From Hevea brasiliensis (Eukaryota > Streptophyta > Magnoliopsida > Malpighiales > Euphorbiaceae): a stretch of 64,000 nt of DNA. The stretch spans positions 38,786,039 to 38,850,038 of the forward strand of contig NC_079504.1 of the NCBI RefSeq assembly GCF_030052815.1, in the 5' to 3' direction. The position numbers and the translations under genes are program-made. The notes beneath the pieces are model-generated. The model worked only from the letters and a program-made list of their open reading frames with translations. It ran no database searches and was not told the DNA's origin. Position 1 is the first letter of the stretch, and each line of letters starts with the position of its first letter. Shown one piece after another: positions 9,972-22,963 of the stretch.

Positions 9972-12900
9972 TGTAATGCCCCTACCATAGGTAGTCCGTA
10001 CGTTCTACTGTTTCGATAACTAATGTCTGTTCGAACAGCTAGAATGTCTGGAACTACACTTAAATGATAGTAAGGAGACATAAAATGATAGAATACATGA
10101 TAAGAAAATATAAGAAAAATTAAGAGAAAATAAAAGAAAGGAAATGCAACTAGGTTAAATTAGCTGGAACCATAGCGATGAGTGACCGCACCGAAAAGTT
10201 ACGGCGAAGACAATTGCCAACCCTAGAACCGCGGGAAACCCAAGAAAATAATTTTTGAGACCGAATTAAAGGTTTATTGAGGTACAAATGACATTAGAAA
10301 TGTCAAAGAAAATTTAGTGAATCGGTACAGATAAAAATGAAAATTAAAGGAAACGACGAATTCATAATTTAATCGGTATTATCAAAAAATTTGAAATACA
10401 ACCCGAAGAGGGGCATTTTGGTCATTTGACACTTAGAATTGACTTTTGACCTAAATGTCCATTAAAAATGAGTAGTATTAAATTTTAAAAATCCCATGAA
10501 AAAAAATGAAAGTACATGTGAAATGAAATTAAGGAAGTATGGGGGGTATAATTAGAATTTTTAAAACTTGAATATAATAATACTTACACACATGTTAGCA
10601 GAGGTATAAAAAGCTACTAGATGTCAAACCTCACCACTTCAGCTCACTTCTTCATCTTCATTCCCTAACCATGGCCGAATGAAATTCTCTCCAAACCTCC
10701 ATAGCTATTCTTCATGCAAGCTCAATCTCTCCTCTTTCTCACCATGATTTCCACAAGTCCCTTCATAAGAAATTATCCACACATCATGGGAAGGTTGTAG
10801 GTAGCAACAAGAAGTGAAAATTTTGAAGTTTCATAAGCTTGGGAAGTTCTTGAATTAAGGTTAGTGCATAATTTCTGACCTCCCTTCTTTTAATTCTTGA
10901 ATTGAGCGTTAATTGAGTTAGTGTTGTGGAAAATTTAAAGAAGATGATGGGTAATTGGGACTCTCCCAATTCAGTAGCCATGGAAAATTAAAGGAGTTTG
11001 ATTTATTCATACATGTAAATAGAGGTTAATGATGTTGATTAACGCAATTGCATGTATTAGGATTCAATTGCATGTATATGTTAGGATTAAAATTTGAAAT
11101 TAGGGTTTGTAACCATGAATTAGGGATTTTGTCTTAGGATTGAAACTGTCCAATTTGGTAGCCTTGATAAGCATGGATATTGATTAATTCATGCATATAA
11201 TTGATGATTAATGATGTTGATTAAAGTGATTAAGAGTATTAGAATTTAATTTTATGTATATTATTGACTTTGACACTTTGAATTAGGGCTTTGAGTAAAT
11301 TGTGAGGGATTAGTGAAACTGCCCAAATATGGCAGCCTTAAGGAATGTAGGAGATGGATAATTTCATGAATTAAATGATGATTAATGGTGTTCATGGATA
11401 TAGGGAAGTGAATTAGATGTTGATAATTAAAGTTACATGTGTTAGCAATTGTTTCATGTGCATATTGTTGTTGAATTTGACAATTTGAAGTAGGGTTTTG
11501 AACTGACTATTATAGACTTGTGTATACTGCTGGAAATTGATTGTATTGAGATCATTGATGATATTTAGAAGTGTCATGTATGCTATTTGAAGTTTGGGAG
11601 ATGGAGAAATGAATATTGAGAGTGTAATTTCCTTGCAGGTTGAGTACTTATTGATGGCAGTGTATGTTTTAAGCCATAAGTGAAATTATGTGACCCCAAT
11701 TGATATAAGGATAATTGGAGGTAAAACTAGACCTAAAATGCACCAACTTTCATGTAGAAATCATGTCCAAAATCTACCTTAAAGGTGACCAAAAGTTTAC
11801 CCTAATTCGGATTACCATTTAGTGAACCCAGAAATTGACCAAATGAACAGTATTCATTCATTTGGCCATAAATCGCTCTAGACATATCCAAATGACCTGA
11901 AATTTATACCATTGGAAAGCTTAGACGTAGGGCTACAACTTTTATAAAAGACACAAAGCCCAAAAATGCCATTTACCTAACCAAATTGCTTGCCCAAGTT
12001 AGGGTACCAAAACTATCCAGAATTGACACTGCCAAGAATTGCTAAATAAAAACTACATGACCAGTTTTGGCAAAGAAGTCATAACTTGATCCATAGAACT
12101 CTAAATGCCCTGAAACTAGTGCCAAAATTTCAATAAGACATAGGCTTACAATAATAGTATCTTGACTAAAATCCAAAAATTAAGGAAACTAAGTCAATTA
12201 ACTTGATTAATTTGGCATACCAAATCTGGAAATGGTATAAATGACCATTAACTCCAGAATAGTGTTTTAAGCGTATTTCCCACTAGAAATCTTCAATTAA
12301 AATGAGCCATACCATTATGGAAAGCTAAGAAATAGACCTTCAACTTTGTTTTAGAAATCTTCCTCAACTTATGAATGTAAGAAGCTTAAATATTGGGTCA
12401 AAACTACTGACCTAATTGAAATCCTATTACTATAAGACACTTGAGTCTAGATCAATAATTTGACTATAAATAATTCTACAGGACTTGAAAAATCACAATA
12501 AAAAATTTTGAGTGACCATAAGACATAGGGAAACATATCCTATGAAGAATAGTAGACCTAAATATGGCAGCAACCTACTCAAATAAAATTGGCAAAGTAT
12601 ATTATTAAAACTGCCTAATAAGGGAACCAAAATTCAGAATTGACCTAGTTATGGTTATTTGACCATAACTTGAGTTCTATAAATCCAAATGACATTATTC
12701 AAAAAGAAAAATAAAGACAAGACATAGAGGAACAACTTCCATAGAGGAAGTGTGGCCAAACAGTAGCCACAAATTATTCAAAGTGATATGCAAGATACTG
12801 AAATTGAACCTAAAGAAAGGTTCTTGAAATAAATTATTGACTTATCCTTAATAAGTTACTAAATGCTAAATTACATGAAACATGTATATGGGACCTACTT

Positions 12901-13048
12901 TCCCATTATACATTGACATGAAAATTCTGTTATCACTACATGCTAAATTACATGAAATGGTAATGCGGGACCCACCTTTCCCACAGTACATGGACATAAA
13001 GATTTTTGTTAAACAATTAATAATGCTTAATTGCCCAAAGTAAGCCTA

Positions 13049-13051
<3 letters not shown>

Positions 13052-13108
<57 letters not shown>
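13052..13108. repeat. (TA)n microsatellite
   Basis: Uninterrupted alternating AT for about 57 bp inside the solo LTR, about 50 bp before the minisatellite. Confidence 0.97.
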
Positions 13109-13111
<3 letters not shown>

Positions 13112-13154
13112 GGATCGATTGGTATACCAATTAGGGAATACAGATAGCAATACT

Positions 13155-13434
13155 GCCTGCATGAATAAGCCTACATAGATAGGCCTACATGAGCAAGTCT
13201 ACATAGATAGGCCTACATGAATAAGCCTACATAGATAGGCCTACGTGAACAAGCTTACATAGATAGGCCTATATGAATAAGCCTATATAGATAGGCCTAC
13301 ATGAACAAGCCTACATAGATAGGCCTACATGAATAAGCCTACATAGATAGGCCTACATGAACAAGCTTACATAGATAGGCCTATATGAATAAGCCTACAT
13401 AGATAGGCCTACATGAACAAGCTTACATAGATAG
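13155..13434. repeat. 28-bp minisatellite, left part
   Basis: About ten tandem copies of a 28-bp unit made of two related 14-bp halves, GCCTACATAGATAG and GCCTACATGAAYAA. The junction TAGGCCTA is palindromic. Variants such as GCTTACATAG and GCCTATATAG recur at intervals, suggesting a higher-order period. The array stops at 13434 where the Copia LTR starts and resumes after 22963. Confidence 0.93.
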
Positions 13435-15539
13435 TGAAGGAACGGAAGCGTGAAAAACACAAGATTATACCATTGAATTCAAAATTTTTCACCTAGGGTC
13501 ACATGCACCATGCAAGATTTATTTTTATCTATTTGATTTCAATGATAAACAACATATTAAAACTCTTTTAATATGTTTTTGGATCTGTATTTGCCATTTA
13601 AGATTTTAAAATTAATCAGATTAATTTTAGAACCCTAGATTAAATCAAGAACGATTACACTAACCTCTTGATGTGCTGTAGCGTGTCTGCGCCTTTGAGA
13701 TTCGTCTTCAGGACACCAGATGTTGTCCCTCTAGCTTGTCCACACCAAGAACACCTATGGCAGCCCTTGAACAGCTTCTAAAGCCTTTTCTATTAATTAG
13801 AAATTCAAGTTCTGCCTTTTAAGAGATTAGAGATGTAAACAGGACACTAGAAACAATTTCTAGCGTTCTTAATTCAAGAGATTGATGGCTAATCTCTTTG
13901 AATTGATGAGAGATGAAGAGAAATAGCTGGAGAGGCTCAAAGTGGCGTGACATATGAGAGGAGAGGCTGCTGGTTGTGTTTTCTTTTCATAACCCCACTT
14001 AAATAGCTAGGTTAACACATTAAACCCTAGCCACATGTCACCTTTTGATTAGCTCTAGGTTTAAGTGACCCAATCACATTGTGCCAAGTGTCAAACCTAT
14101 ATTTAATCTTGATTTTAATCATCTTACATGATTAAAAAAATATTTGGCAAGCTTATGTGTTATGCCATGTGTCACCATCTCATGGTGCCACGTGTCACAC
14201 TGTGAAATGACCAAAATGCCCCTGTGTCTTAATTTTGAGTTCTTAACCCAAAATAATTATTTTCTTCTTCTAATTAATTTATATCAAATATAAATTAATT
14301 AATTAATTAATCTCTATTAATTAATTTCTCATCAATTAAATTCATATTTAAACACTTTAAATATAAATTTAATTTATACTACACATCCAATAATCTAGAT
14401 TTGGTTTCAAGTCATGCTAGGGACTTTGCAATTTAATTGCAAACCAAATCTATTTAATTAATCAATTAAACTCTTTAATTAATTAATTAAATCATATTTA
14501 AATAGGTGATAACTTGTGTATGTGTGTGACTTACTAGGCTCATCACTAATTGGCAATGAGACATGATATCAACTCTTAATATCATCAGAACTCTTTCTTA
14601 CCATAAATGATTTCTCTAAATCATTTTATGAACCTCATAGACCATGGTTAACACCTAGCATAGCATGCCATGGCCACCCAATTAGTAATAAGATTTACCT
14701 TAAATGAACCTATAATCATATGTTATCATGCACTAGAATCTCTCTGTTACAAAATCCCAACTCAAGCCGAGTCATGGTTTATGTCAAACTCCATTTGCTA
14801 TGAATATTATGTTCTCTTTTAATTCCAGTTCTTGATTAAAAGATTTTCTCATCGAAACTCTTTTCTCAATAAATCTATCTGTCTCCGCCAGAACTTGAAA
14901 CATCAAGAACAATTAAATGAACATAGGATTTTATCTCTATTTACTTAGAGGAACAGATTCCATCTTGATCAACACCTACCTCCATATATAACTAGTAGGA
15001 GCCAACACATGCCCATATACCCATACATAGTACAAGTATGAAAGCAGTATCAAACTCAAACTACCTATATACAAGATAACTGTGCTATCTCAGATCTAAA
15101 GATTATATGCATCGATATGATTTATGACAAAACATTGACAAGAGTAAACTCCATGTGCTTGTCATAAGTGTCACCGTTCGCCTACTTATCATTTATAAGT
15201 GCCTATCATGTTTGTTATATGGCATGAGACTCACCATTCCATCTTATTTATATCTCATATAAATAACTTGGGAACAAACATGAATACAATCTTTCTGGAT
15301 AAGTCATGTCCTTATTATGAAGTATCCTCGATTGTGAACCTATTTATGATACTTCGTGCTAGAAATATTGTCACTCATATTCTTAACAACTTAAGAATAA
15401 TATTTCTAACAAAATATCAATGGACCTTTTCTATTACACATAAATATATTATGTAAACGGAAAAGTGGAAATGCCTTTATTAATAAAAATATGTACAAGA
15501 TACATACTAAATGATATGCTCTAGGGCATATTACTAACA
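13435..15539 (-). repeat. 3' LTR of the Copia element
   Basis: 2105 bp, matching 20863-22963 and the copies at 26257 and 62523. Contains repeated TTAATTAA-rich stretches near 14270-14480. An 85-codon antisense frame (15199-15456) recurs in the other copies; nothing supports it as a gene beyond LTR identity. Confidence 0.95.
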
Positions 15540-15552
15540 ATCTCCCACTAGC
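15540..15552 (-). promoter_or_regulatory. Polypurine tract of the Copia element
   Basis: In element orientation CTAGTGGGAGATT directly precedes the LTR start TGTTAGTAAT. A GTGGGAGA tract here is usual for Copia elements. Confidence 0.85.
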
Positions 15553-15613
15553 ACTAGAGCCATTCATTACAATATCTTAGACCCATCTTCTCAAGATGTC
15601 AGTCTAACTGAGA

Positions 15614-17187
15614 TTATGACAAAGGCTTAGTGAATGGATCAGCTGGTTTTTCAGCTGATGTTATTTTTCTGCATGGCTATATCGCCTTGCCCAACTATAT
15701 CTCTGATAATGTGGTAGTGCCTTTCTATGTGTTTGGATTTTGGGTGAGACCTTAGTTCCTTAGCTCAGAGGATCGCTCCATTGTTGTCACAATGTAGTGG
15801 AATCACGACTCAATGGAAGGAACTTCGTAAGTTCTCACACGAACTTCTTTATCCAAATAGACTTCCTTTGCAAAGATCTCGATGCAAAGAATATACTCGA
15901 CCTCAGAGTGGAATCTGCAATGTGCTCGCTTGGAACTCTTCCAACCGATCGCACCTCCATTACAAATGAACACATATCCAGAGGTAGACTTTCTATCATC
16001 GATATCCGATTGGAAATCGAATCGAGATAACCATCCAATTGCAAGTCTCCACTCCATAAATCAAGAATAAATCCTTAGTTCTTCTTAAGTACTTAAGAAT
16101 ATTCTTGATGACTATCCAAATGTTCCAAACCTGGATTGGATTGATACCGCTAGTCAAACTAATAAAGATATGCGATATCCGCCTAGTACACAACATTGCA
16201 TACATTAAACTTCCAATAGCCGAAGCATATGGAATCCTCGCCATCTTATCTCTTTCTTGGTGTCTTTGGAGACATCTCTTTAGAAAGGTGGATACCATGT
16301 CTCATGGTAACAATCCTCTCTTGGAATCAAGTATGTTAAACCTCTTTAACACCTTTTCCAAGTATAGACTTTGGGATAAACTAATTATTCTTTTCGCTCT
16401 ATCTCTATAGATGCGAATCCCAAGAATATAGGTTGCCTCCCTAAGTCTTTTATGGAGAATGTATTTGACAACTATACCTTTATAGTCGCCAACATACCGT
16501 ATCATTACCCATCAACAAGATGTCATCCACATATAAGATAAGGAAAGTGATAGCACTGTCACTAACCTTCTTATATACACATGGCTCATCCTCATTTTTG
16601 ATAAAACCAAAAGATTTAATGGCTTCATCAAAACGGATGTTCCAACTCCTCAAGCTTGTTTCAACCCATAAATGGATCGCTTTAGCTTGCATACCTTGGA
16701 ACCATCTTGGGATTCAAATCCTTTAGGTTGTTCCATGAAAATGTTTTCTTCAATGTATCCATTGAGAAAAGTCGCTTTGACATCCATCCGCCAAATCTCA
16801 TAATCATAGTATGCATTATTGCTAATAAAATCCTAATTAATTTAAGCATGGCAACAAAGTAGAAAGTCTCCTCATAGTCAATTCCTTGCCTTTGACGAAA
16901 CCCTTTCACTACTAGCCTTGCCTTAAGGTCTCTACCTTTCCATCAGAACCAATTTTCTTCTTGAAAGCCCATTTGTTCCCTATAGGTACAATACCTTTAG
17001 GTGGGTCAACAAGATCCCAAACTTGATTCTTATACATGGAATCAATCTCGGATTTCATAGCATCCATCCATTTTGAAGAGTCTCTATCTGATCTAGCTGC
17101 TTCATAGGTAAGTGGATCATCTCCATGATCTACTTCTTCATGAGTAGACAACTCTTGTTCTCCTTCATGAAGAAACCCATATCTCAC
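15614..17187 (-). pseudogene. pol: Copia pol: reverse transcriptase and RNase H (frameshifted)
   Basis: From right to left, 17187-16912 begins RT (WMDAMKSEIDSMYKNQVWDL, then PIGNKWAFKKKIGSDGK), 16909-16682 continues (FRQRQGIDYEETF), 16692-16480 carries LILYVDDILLMGND with both catalytic aspartates, then TYILGIRIYRDRAKR, and 16298-15996 has IPYASAIGSLMYAML. RNase H follows in several frames (GYVFICNGGAIGWKSSKR), ending with the typical KSKHIERHYHIIRDIVGQGD and DPFTKALS segments before a stop at 15614-15616. At least four frame changes are needed to follow the protein. Most motif residues are kept, so the copy is either recently broken or carries consensus errors. Confidence 0.9.
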
Positions 17188-18324
17188 CGTGGGTGAGATA
17201 CTGGTTGTTCGACGAGGAACAGTGTAGATGTTTCATCAACGGGTATAGGTTGACTAGATGGATCTATATCCATCTGATGCTGGTTGGTCGAATTCTCCAA
17301 TTCTAACTCTATTTGCCTTCTTTTGCCTCCTTCTTGAACAAACTGTTGTTCAAGAAATGTGGCATCTCTACTTATCACAACCTTTTGTGAAGTAGGCAAA
17401 TAAAAATAATATCCAAAACTATCTTTTGGATATCCAACAAATCGACCTCTTTACGATCCGGTCTCCAATTTATCGTTGTTCGCTTTTGATATAATTTGGA
17501 CAACCCCAAATCTTAACATGCTTAAGACTTGGTTTTCTTCCATGCCATATCTCATAAGGTGTGGAAGAAACTGATTTTGATGGAATCCTATTCAGAATAT
17601 ACAAAGCTGATTCTAATGCAAATCCCCAAAAGGAGATTGGCATATCAGTATAGCTCATCATACTACGTACCATATCCAATAGGGTACGATTTCTCCTTTC
17701 AGATACACCATTTAGCTGTGGCGTTCCTGGAGGAGTCAGATGAGAAACAATGCCATGCTCTCTCAAGTATTCATCAAATTCAGTACTCAAATATTCACCT
17801 CCACGATCTGATCGAAGAGCTTTAATACTCTTTCCTGTTTGATTTTCTACTTCAGATTTAAATTCTTTAAACTTTTCAAAGGATTCATGTTTGTATTTCA
17901 TCAAATACAAATACCCAAACCTTGATTTATCATCAGTAAAGGTAATAAAATAATGAAAGCCCCCTCTAGCCATTTCTTTAAACGGACCACATACATCACT
18001 ATGTATTAGTTCCAAAATATTTTCAGCTCTTAGCCCTTGTCCAACAAAGGGTGATCTAGTCATTTTGCCCTGAAGGCAAGATTCACAAGTTGGAGTAGGT
18101 TCAGAGCCCAATGAGGATAGAATCCCCATTTTCTCCAATTTTGCAATCCTATCTTCTGCAACATGACCTAACCTTAAGTGCCAAGTATATTTTGAACTTG
18201 AGTTGGTTTTCACCATGGCATTGCTTTCATTTAGATTGCTACACTCTGGCCAATGGAAACACTTTCTTACTGGCAATGGAAACACTTTCCTGTTGGCAGT
18301 GGAAACACTTTCCTTTGCCTCCAT
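17188..18324 (-). pseudogene. pol: Copia pol: pre-integrase and integrase, protease missing
   Basis: Open for 284 codons from 18324 to 17470. After an odd N-terminus made by a 23-bp triplication comes the GAG-pre-integrase domain (YTWHLRLGHVAEDRIAKLEK) with the zinc-binding CESCLQGKMTRSPF. The integrase core has LIHSDVCGPFKE, LRSDRGGEYLSTEFDEYL and PQLNGVSERRNRTLLDMVRS, so all three catalytic acids (D, D, E) are present; FWGFALESALYILNRIPSK follows. The C-terminal part continues frameshifted through 17399-17184. The protease that should lie between the Gag zinc knuckle and pre-integrase, with an Asp-Ser-Gly motif, is absent: the start of the knuckle runs straight into the SSSKYTWHLRLGH region. 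Confidence 0.92.
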
Positions 18325-19066
18325 CAGCTTTAGTCTTACTTTTCTGTTTAGCTATTTTCTTGGAAGGACTAGGAATCTGAGGTTTCTTTTTCTTATTGCC
18401 CTTCTTCTTGTTGGACTTTCCAGCAGAAGAAGATGCAACCAAAGTTACCTCTTTTCCTTTATTGCCTGGCATATTCTTTTGGGCAATAACCAGCATGTTG
18501 AGTAATTCAGCTAATGTGTATTCCTGTTTAGTCATATGAAAATTTGTTACAAAATTCCCAAAAGACTCAGGAAGGGACTGAAGGATCAAATCCGTTTGTA
18601 GTTGGAAATCCATGTTGAAGTCAAGATGTTCCAACTGCTCAATCAGCCGAATCATCTTGTGGACATGATCCCCAACATTCTGTCCCTCAGACATCCTCAT
18701 ACGGAATAACTGTTTAGATATCTCATACCTAGCATTCCTGCTGTGCTCACCATACAACTCTTGTAGGTGAAGGAGGATCTCTCTTGCACTCTGTATGTTT
18801 CCATGCTGCTTCTGTAACTCATTACTCATGGAAGCAAGCATGTAACACTTAGCTCTCATATTATGCTCCTTCCACTTGTCCAAAGTTTCATGTTCCTCTT
18901 GTGTGGCCTCTGGAGGTAAGGGACCAGGAACATTTGAATCTAGAACATATCCTATATGTTCAAGGTTCAAGACAAGTTTCAAATTTCTTAGCCAATCGCA
19001 TGATTAGGTCCTGTCAACCTATTGCGATCAAGTATGCTTGCAAGGATATTGGATGGTGGTAGTTGT
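18239..19066 (-). pseudogene. gag: Copia gag (UBN2-type), frameshifted at its start
   Basis: From 18982 to 18239 (247 codons) this is a Copia-type Gag: LKLVLNLEHIGYVLD-like start, KAKCYMLASM-like segment (RAKCYMLASMSNELQKQH), EQNVGDHVHKM-like segment, LQTDLILQSLPESFGNFVTN. A K-rich linker (NKKKGNKKKKPQ) leads to the nucleic-acid-binding end. Residues upstream (LASILDRNRLTGPNH) are encoded to about 19066 in another frame, so the true start lies upstream of a frameshift near 18990. The zinc knuckle begins GKCFHCQ but its His and last Cys are missing; instead a 23-bp sequence is repeated three times and the frame ends. Confidence 0.88.
18251..18319. repeat. 23-bp triplication at the gag/pol junction of the Copia element
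   Basis: Three tandem copies start at 18251, 18274 and 18297, each with CARTGGAAACACTTTC. On the element strand they encode the GKCFHC start of the zinc knuckle. As 23 is not a multiple of 3, each copy shifts frame: the first copy read is in the gag frame, the last in the pol frame. Confidence 0.93.
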
Positions 19067-20847
19067 TACGTGCTCATTATTATCGTAAAATTAATTGCGT
19101 AAATAACCAGATTAATTAGTAAATGTATCATGTAATTAACCAAATATGATTATGGTCTTTTAATCAAATTGGTCCTCCCACTAACTTAGCGAATCCTACA
19201 CTTCCAAAGTAGAAAACGGAAATCCTAGTTGGATGGATTTCTAGTGGGTGATTGAATTCTTATAATTCTATTGATCATCCTCAGGTACATCCGTTATTGG
19301 AATTACAATAAACTATAAGTGAGCAACTCCTTGCCCATCACATCTCATGTGAGGTTCAATCCTTTACCTAGCCCCTAATGCTCAAAATCTCAGGTACATC
19401 CATTATTGACTTATCTTGTATTAGTTAAGTTGATCCCATTGAGCCAGTAATTATGCAAATAATTTTAATGTCCTCAGGTACATCCAATATTGGCCACTAA
19501 ACCATTTACATATTTACAACATCTCATTCTTAACAATTATTCTTAAGAAAATCTCTTAAATTAATTGCATTATGCAACTATTTAAAATTTCTTAAAATAA
19601 TTGCCCCAATGGAGGGCCTATGTTATAATTACTTTAATTATAGCATTTCCAACTTAATCATTTGTTTGGAAGATTTTATGGTCATTCTAATTACTATTAA
19701 GGTCTCACTTTGCACATTATCCATTTAGCATGCATATATCATATAATTGCATACATTCCCATACATCTCATGCATTCATGGATAAGCAGTAAATATGGTA
19801 TGATCATGGACTTTCTAAGGGATTCAATTCTGAGCCACCAAGAATTGAATCAGGGCATTCCTAGGTGCATTTCATTCATTCATTTTACAAGAGATGCTGA
19901 AGGAGTACATAATCAACACTTGATATTGAATTCCTCCCACTGGTCCCACCAATGCTCTTGACCTCCTTGAACTTCTTGCAATCCAATATTACATAGTAAT
20001 CCTTGGCATACCAAGGCGAATTTACAAGAACTTAAATAAATGAAATTACAACCCAAAAATATTACAAACTTAATAATACATGCCCAAAATAAATTAAAAT
20101 AAATTAATTAATTTACAATCCCAAAGAAACATAAAAGAAATAAATCCAATCACATTGGTCTTTTATAGTCCATAATCATCCATCATGCATATCACTATTT
20201 AACAATTAAATAAAACATACATTCTTAAATTAAATTGAATATCTCATATTCAACTTAAAAATCCAGATTTGAATATGATTCAAATAAATTTAAAAATTCA
20301 GATTTGAATCACATTCAAACAACTTCAAAAATTCAGATTTGAATCACATTCAAACAACTTCAAAAATTCAGATTTGAATCACATTCAAACATTTTTTAAA
20401 AAATCAGATTTGAATCATATTCAAATATTTTTTTAAAAAATCAGATCTGAATTTTATTGAATCAATTTTAAAAAATCAGATTTAAATATGATTCAAACAA
20501 CTTTAAAAATTCAGATTTGAATCACATTCAAACAACTTTTAAAATTCAAATTTGAATCACATTCAAACAATTTTTAAAATTCTGATTTGAATCATAATTT
20601 AATTGTGTGATTAAAACAACTAATTAAACACTTTAATTAGTCAAAGAATAGGCCTTAGATCATACAACAATTGCAGAATTAAAAGCCAAACCTTGAACCA
20701 CCCATGGAACCATTGTTGCCGCCACCAATGGTGGCTTCACCATGTGTGCCGTCACACCTCATGATCCAACCAGCAATGAATCTCTCGATCTCATGATCAA
20801 ACACACAATTAAATTATATAATCAACAATCTAAATGGCAAATATAGT
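19067..20847 (-). other. Copia leader between primer site and gag
   Basis: About 1.8 kb without a supportable gene. Three dispersed copies of TCAGGTACATCCRWTATTG lie near 19283, 19391 and 19475. An AT-rich tandem array lies at 20258-20600. A short plus-strand open frame (19710-19961) has no recognisable domain. Confidence 0.8.
20258..20600. repeat. About 35-bp tandem array in the Copia leader
   Basis: Eight to nine imperfect copies of a unit containing ATTCAGATTTGAATCACATT followed by CAAACAACTT and a short A/T run. Each unit has a GATTTGAATC-like near palindrome. Confidence 0.9.
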
Positions 20848-20860
20848 GGCTCTGATACCA
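20848..20860 (-). promoter_or_regulatory. Primer binding site, tRNA-iMet type, Copia element
   Basis: On the minus strand TGGTATCAGAGCC, two bases inside the 5' LTR (20863-22963). The same initiator-tRNA primer is used by the gypsy elements here. Confidence 0.93.
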
Positions 20861-20862
20861 AT

Positions 20863-22963
20863 TGAAGGAACGGAAGCGTGAAAAACACAAGATTATACCA
20901 TTGAATTCAAAATTTTTCACCTAGGGTCACATGCACCATGCAAGATTTATTTTTATCTATTTGATTTCAATGATAAACAACATATTAAAACTCTTTTAAT
21001 ATGTTTTTGGATCTGTATTTGCCATTTAAGATTTTAAAATTAATCAGATTAATTTTAGAACCCTAGATTAAATCAAGAACGATTACACTAACCTCTTGAT
21101 GTGCCGCAATTTGTCTGCGCTTTGAGATTCGTCTTCAGACACCGATGTTGTCCTCTAGCTTGTCCACACCAAGAACACCTAGGGCAGCCCTTGAACAGCT
21201 TCTAAAGCCTTTTCTATTAATTAGAAATTCAAGTTCTGCCTTTTAAAAGATTAGAGATGTAAACAGGACACTAGAAACAATTTCTAGCGTTCTTAATTCA
21301 AGAGATTGATGGCTAATCTCTTTGAATTGATGAGAGATGAAGAGAAATAGCTGGAGAGGCTCAAAGTGGCGTGACATATGAGAGGAGAGGCTGCTGATTG
21401 TGTTTTCTTTTCATAACCCCACTTAAATAGCTAGGTTAACACATTAAACCCTAGCCACATGTCACCTTTTGATTAGCTCTAGGTTTAAGTGACCCAATCA
21501 CATTGTGCCAAGTGTCAAACCTATATTTAATCTTGATTTTAATCATCTTACATGATTAAAAAAACATTTGGCAAGCTTATGTGTTATGCCATGTGTCACC
21601 ATCTCATGGTGCCACGTGTCACAATCGTGAAATGACCAAAATGCCTCGTGTCTTAATTTTGAGTTCTTAACCCAAAATAATTATTTTCTTCTTCTAATTA
21701 ATTTATATCAAATATAAATTAATTAATTAATTAATCTCTATTAATTAATTTCTCATCAATTAAATTCATATTTAAACACTTTAAATATAAATTTAATTTA
21801 TACTACACATCCAATAATCTAGATTTGGTTTCAAGTCATGCTAGGGACTTTGCAATTTAATTGCAAACCAAATCTATTTAATTAATCAATTAAACTCTTT
21901 AATTAATTAATTAAATCATATTTAAATAGGTGATAACTTGTGTATGTGTGTGACTTACTAGGCTCATCACTAATTGGCAATGAGACATGATATCAACTCT
22001 TAATATCATCAGAACTCTTTCTTACCATAAATGATTTCTCTAAATCATTTTATGAACCTCATAGACCATGGTTAACACCTAGCATAGCATGCCATGGCCA
22101 CCCAATTAGTAATAAGATTTACCTTAAATGAACCTATAATCATATGTTACCATGCACTAGAATCTCTCTCATACAAAATCCCAACTCAAGCCGAGTCATG
22201 GTTTATGTCAAACTCCATTTGCTATGAATATTATGTTCTCTTTTAATTCCAGTTCTTGATTAAAAGATTTTCTCATCGTAAACTCTTTCAATAAATCTAT
22301 CTGTCTGGCCAGAACTTGAAACATCAAGAACAATTAAATGAACATAGGATTTTATCTCTATTTACTTAGAGGAACAGATTCCATCTTGATCAACACCTAC
22401 CTCCATATATAACTAGTAGGAGCCAACACATGCCCATATACCCATACATAGTCCAAGTATGAAAGCGATATCAAACTCAAACTACCTATATACAAGATAA
22501 CTCGTGCTATCTCGTGTCTAAAGATTATATGCATCGATATGATTTATGACAAAACATTGACAAGAGTAAACTCCATGTGCTTGTCATAAGTGTCACTGGT
22601 TCGGCCTACTTATCATTTATAAGTGCCTATCATGTTTGTTATATGGCATGAGACTCACCATTCCATCTTATTTATATCTCATATAAATAACTTGGGAACA
22701 AACATGAATACAATCTTTCTGGATAAGTCATGTCCTTATTATGAAGTATCCTCGATTGTGAACCTATTTATGATACTTCGTGCTAGAAATATTGTCACTC
22801 ATATTCTTAACAACTTAAGAATAATATTTCTAACAAAATATCAATGGACCTTTTCTATTACACATAAATATATTATGTAAATGGAAAAGTGGAAATGCCT
22901 TTATTAATAAAAATATGTACAAGATACATACTAAATGATATGCTCTAGGGCATATTACTAACA
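20863..22963 (-). repeat. 5' LTR of the Copia element
   Basis: 2101 bp, the right-hand LTR. It matches 13435-15539 closely, but shows changes like CTTCAGGACACCAGATG to CTTCAGACACCGATG and GCAGTA to GCGATA, concentrated at CAG/CTG. The promoter for the minus-strand element should lie here; I could not place a TATA box with confidence. Confidence 0.95.

Larger units (their letters stand above)
13435..22963 (-). mobile_element. Ty1/copia element, Angela/Tork-like, complete ends, minus strand
   Basis: Two LTRs of about 2.1 kb (13435-15539; 20863-22963) flank an internal region read right to left: primer site (20848-20860), leader, gag, integrase, RT, RNase H, polypurine tract (15540-15552). In element orientation the LTR starts TGTTAGTAATATGCCC and ends CCGTTCCTTCA; the start resembles Angela/Tork LTRs. 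GATAG flanks both ends (13430-13434; 22964-22968). The LTRs are nearly identical apart from small differences at CAG/CTG sites. The coding region has frameshifts, and the protease and part of the Gag zinc knuckle are absent, so the element is probably not autonomous. Confidence 0.93.
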
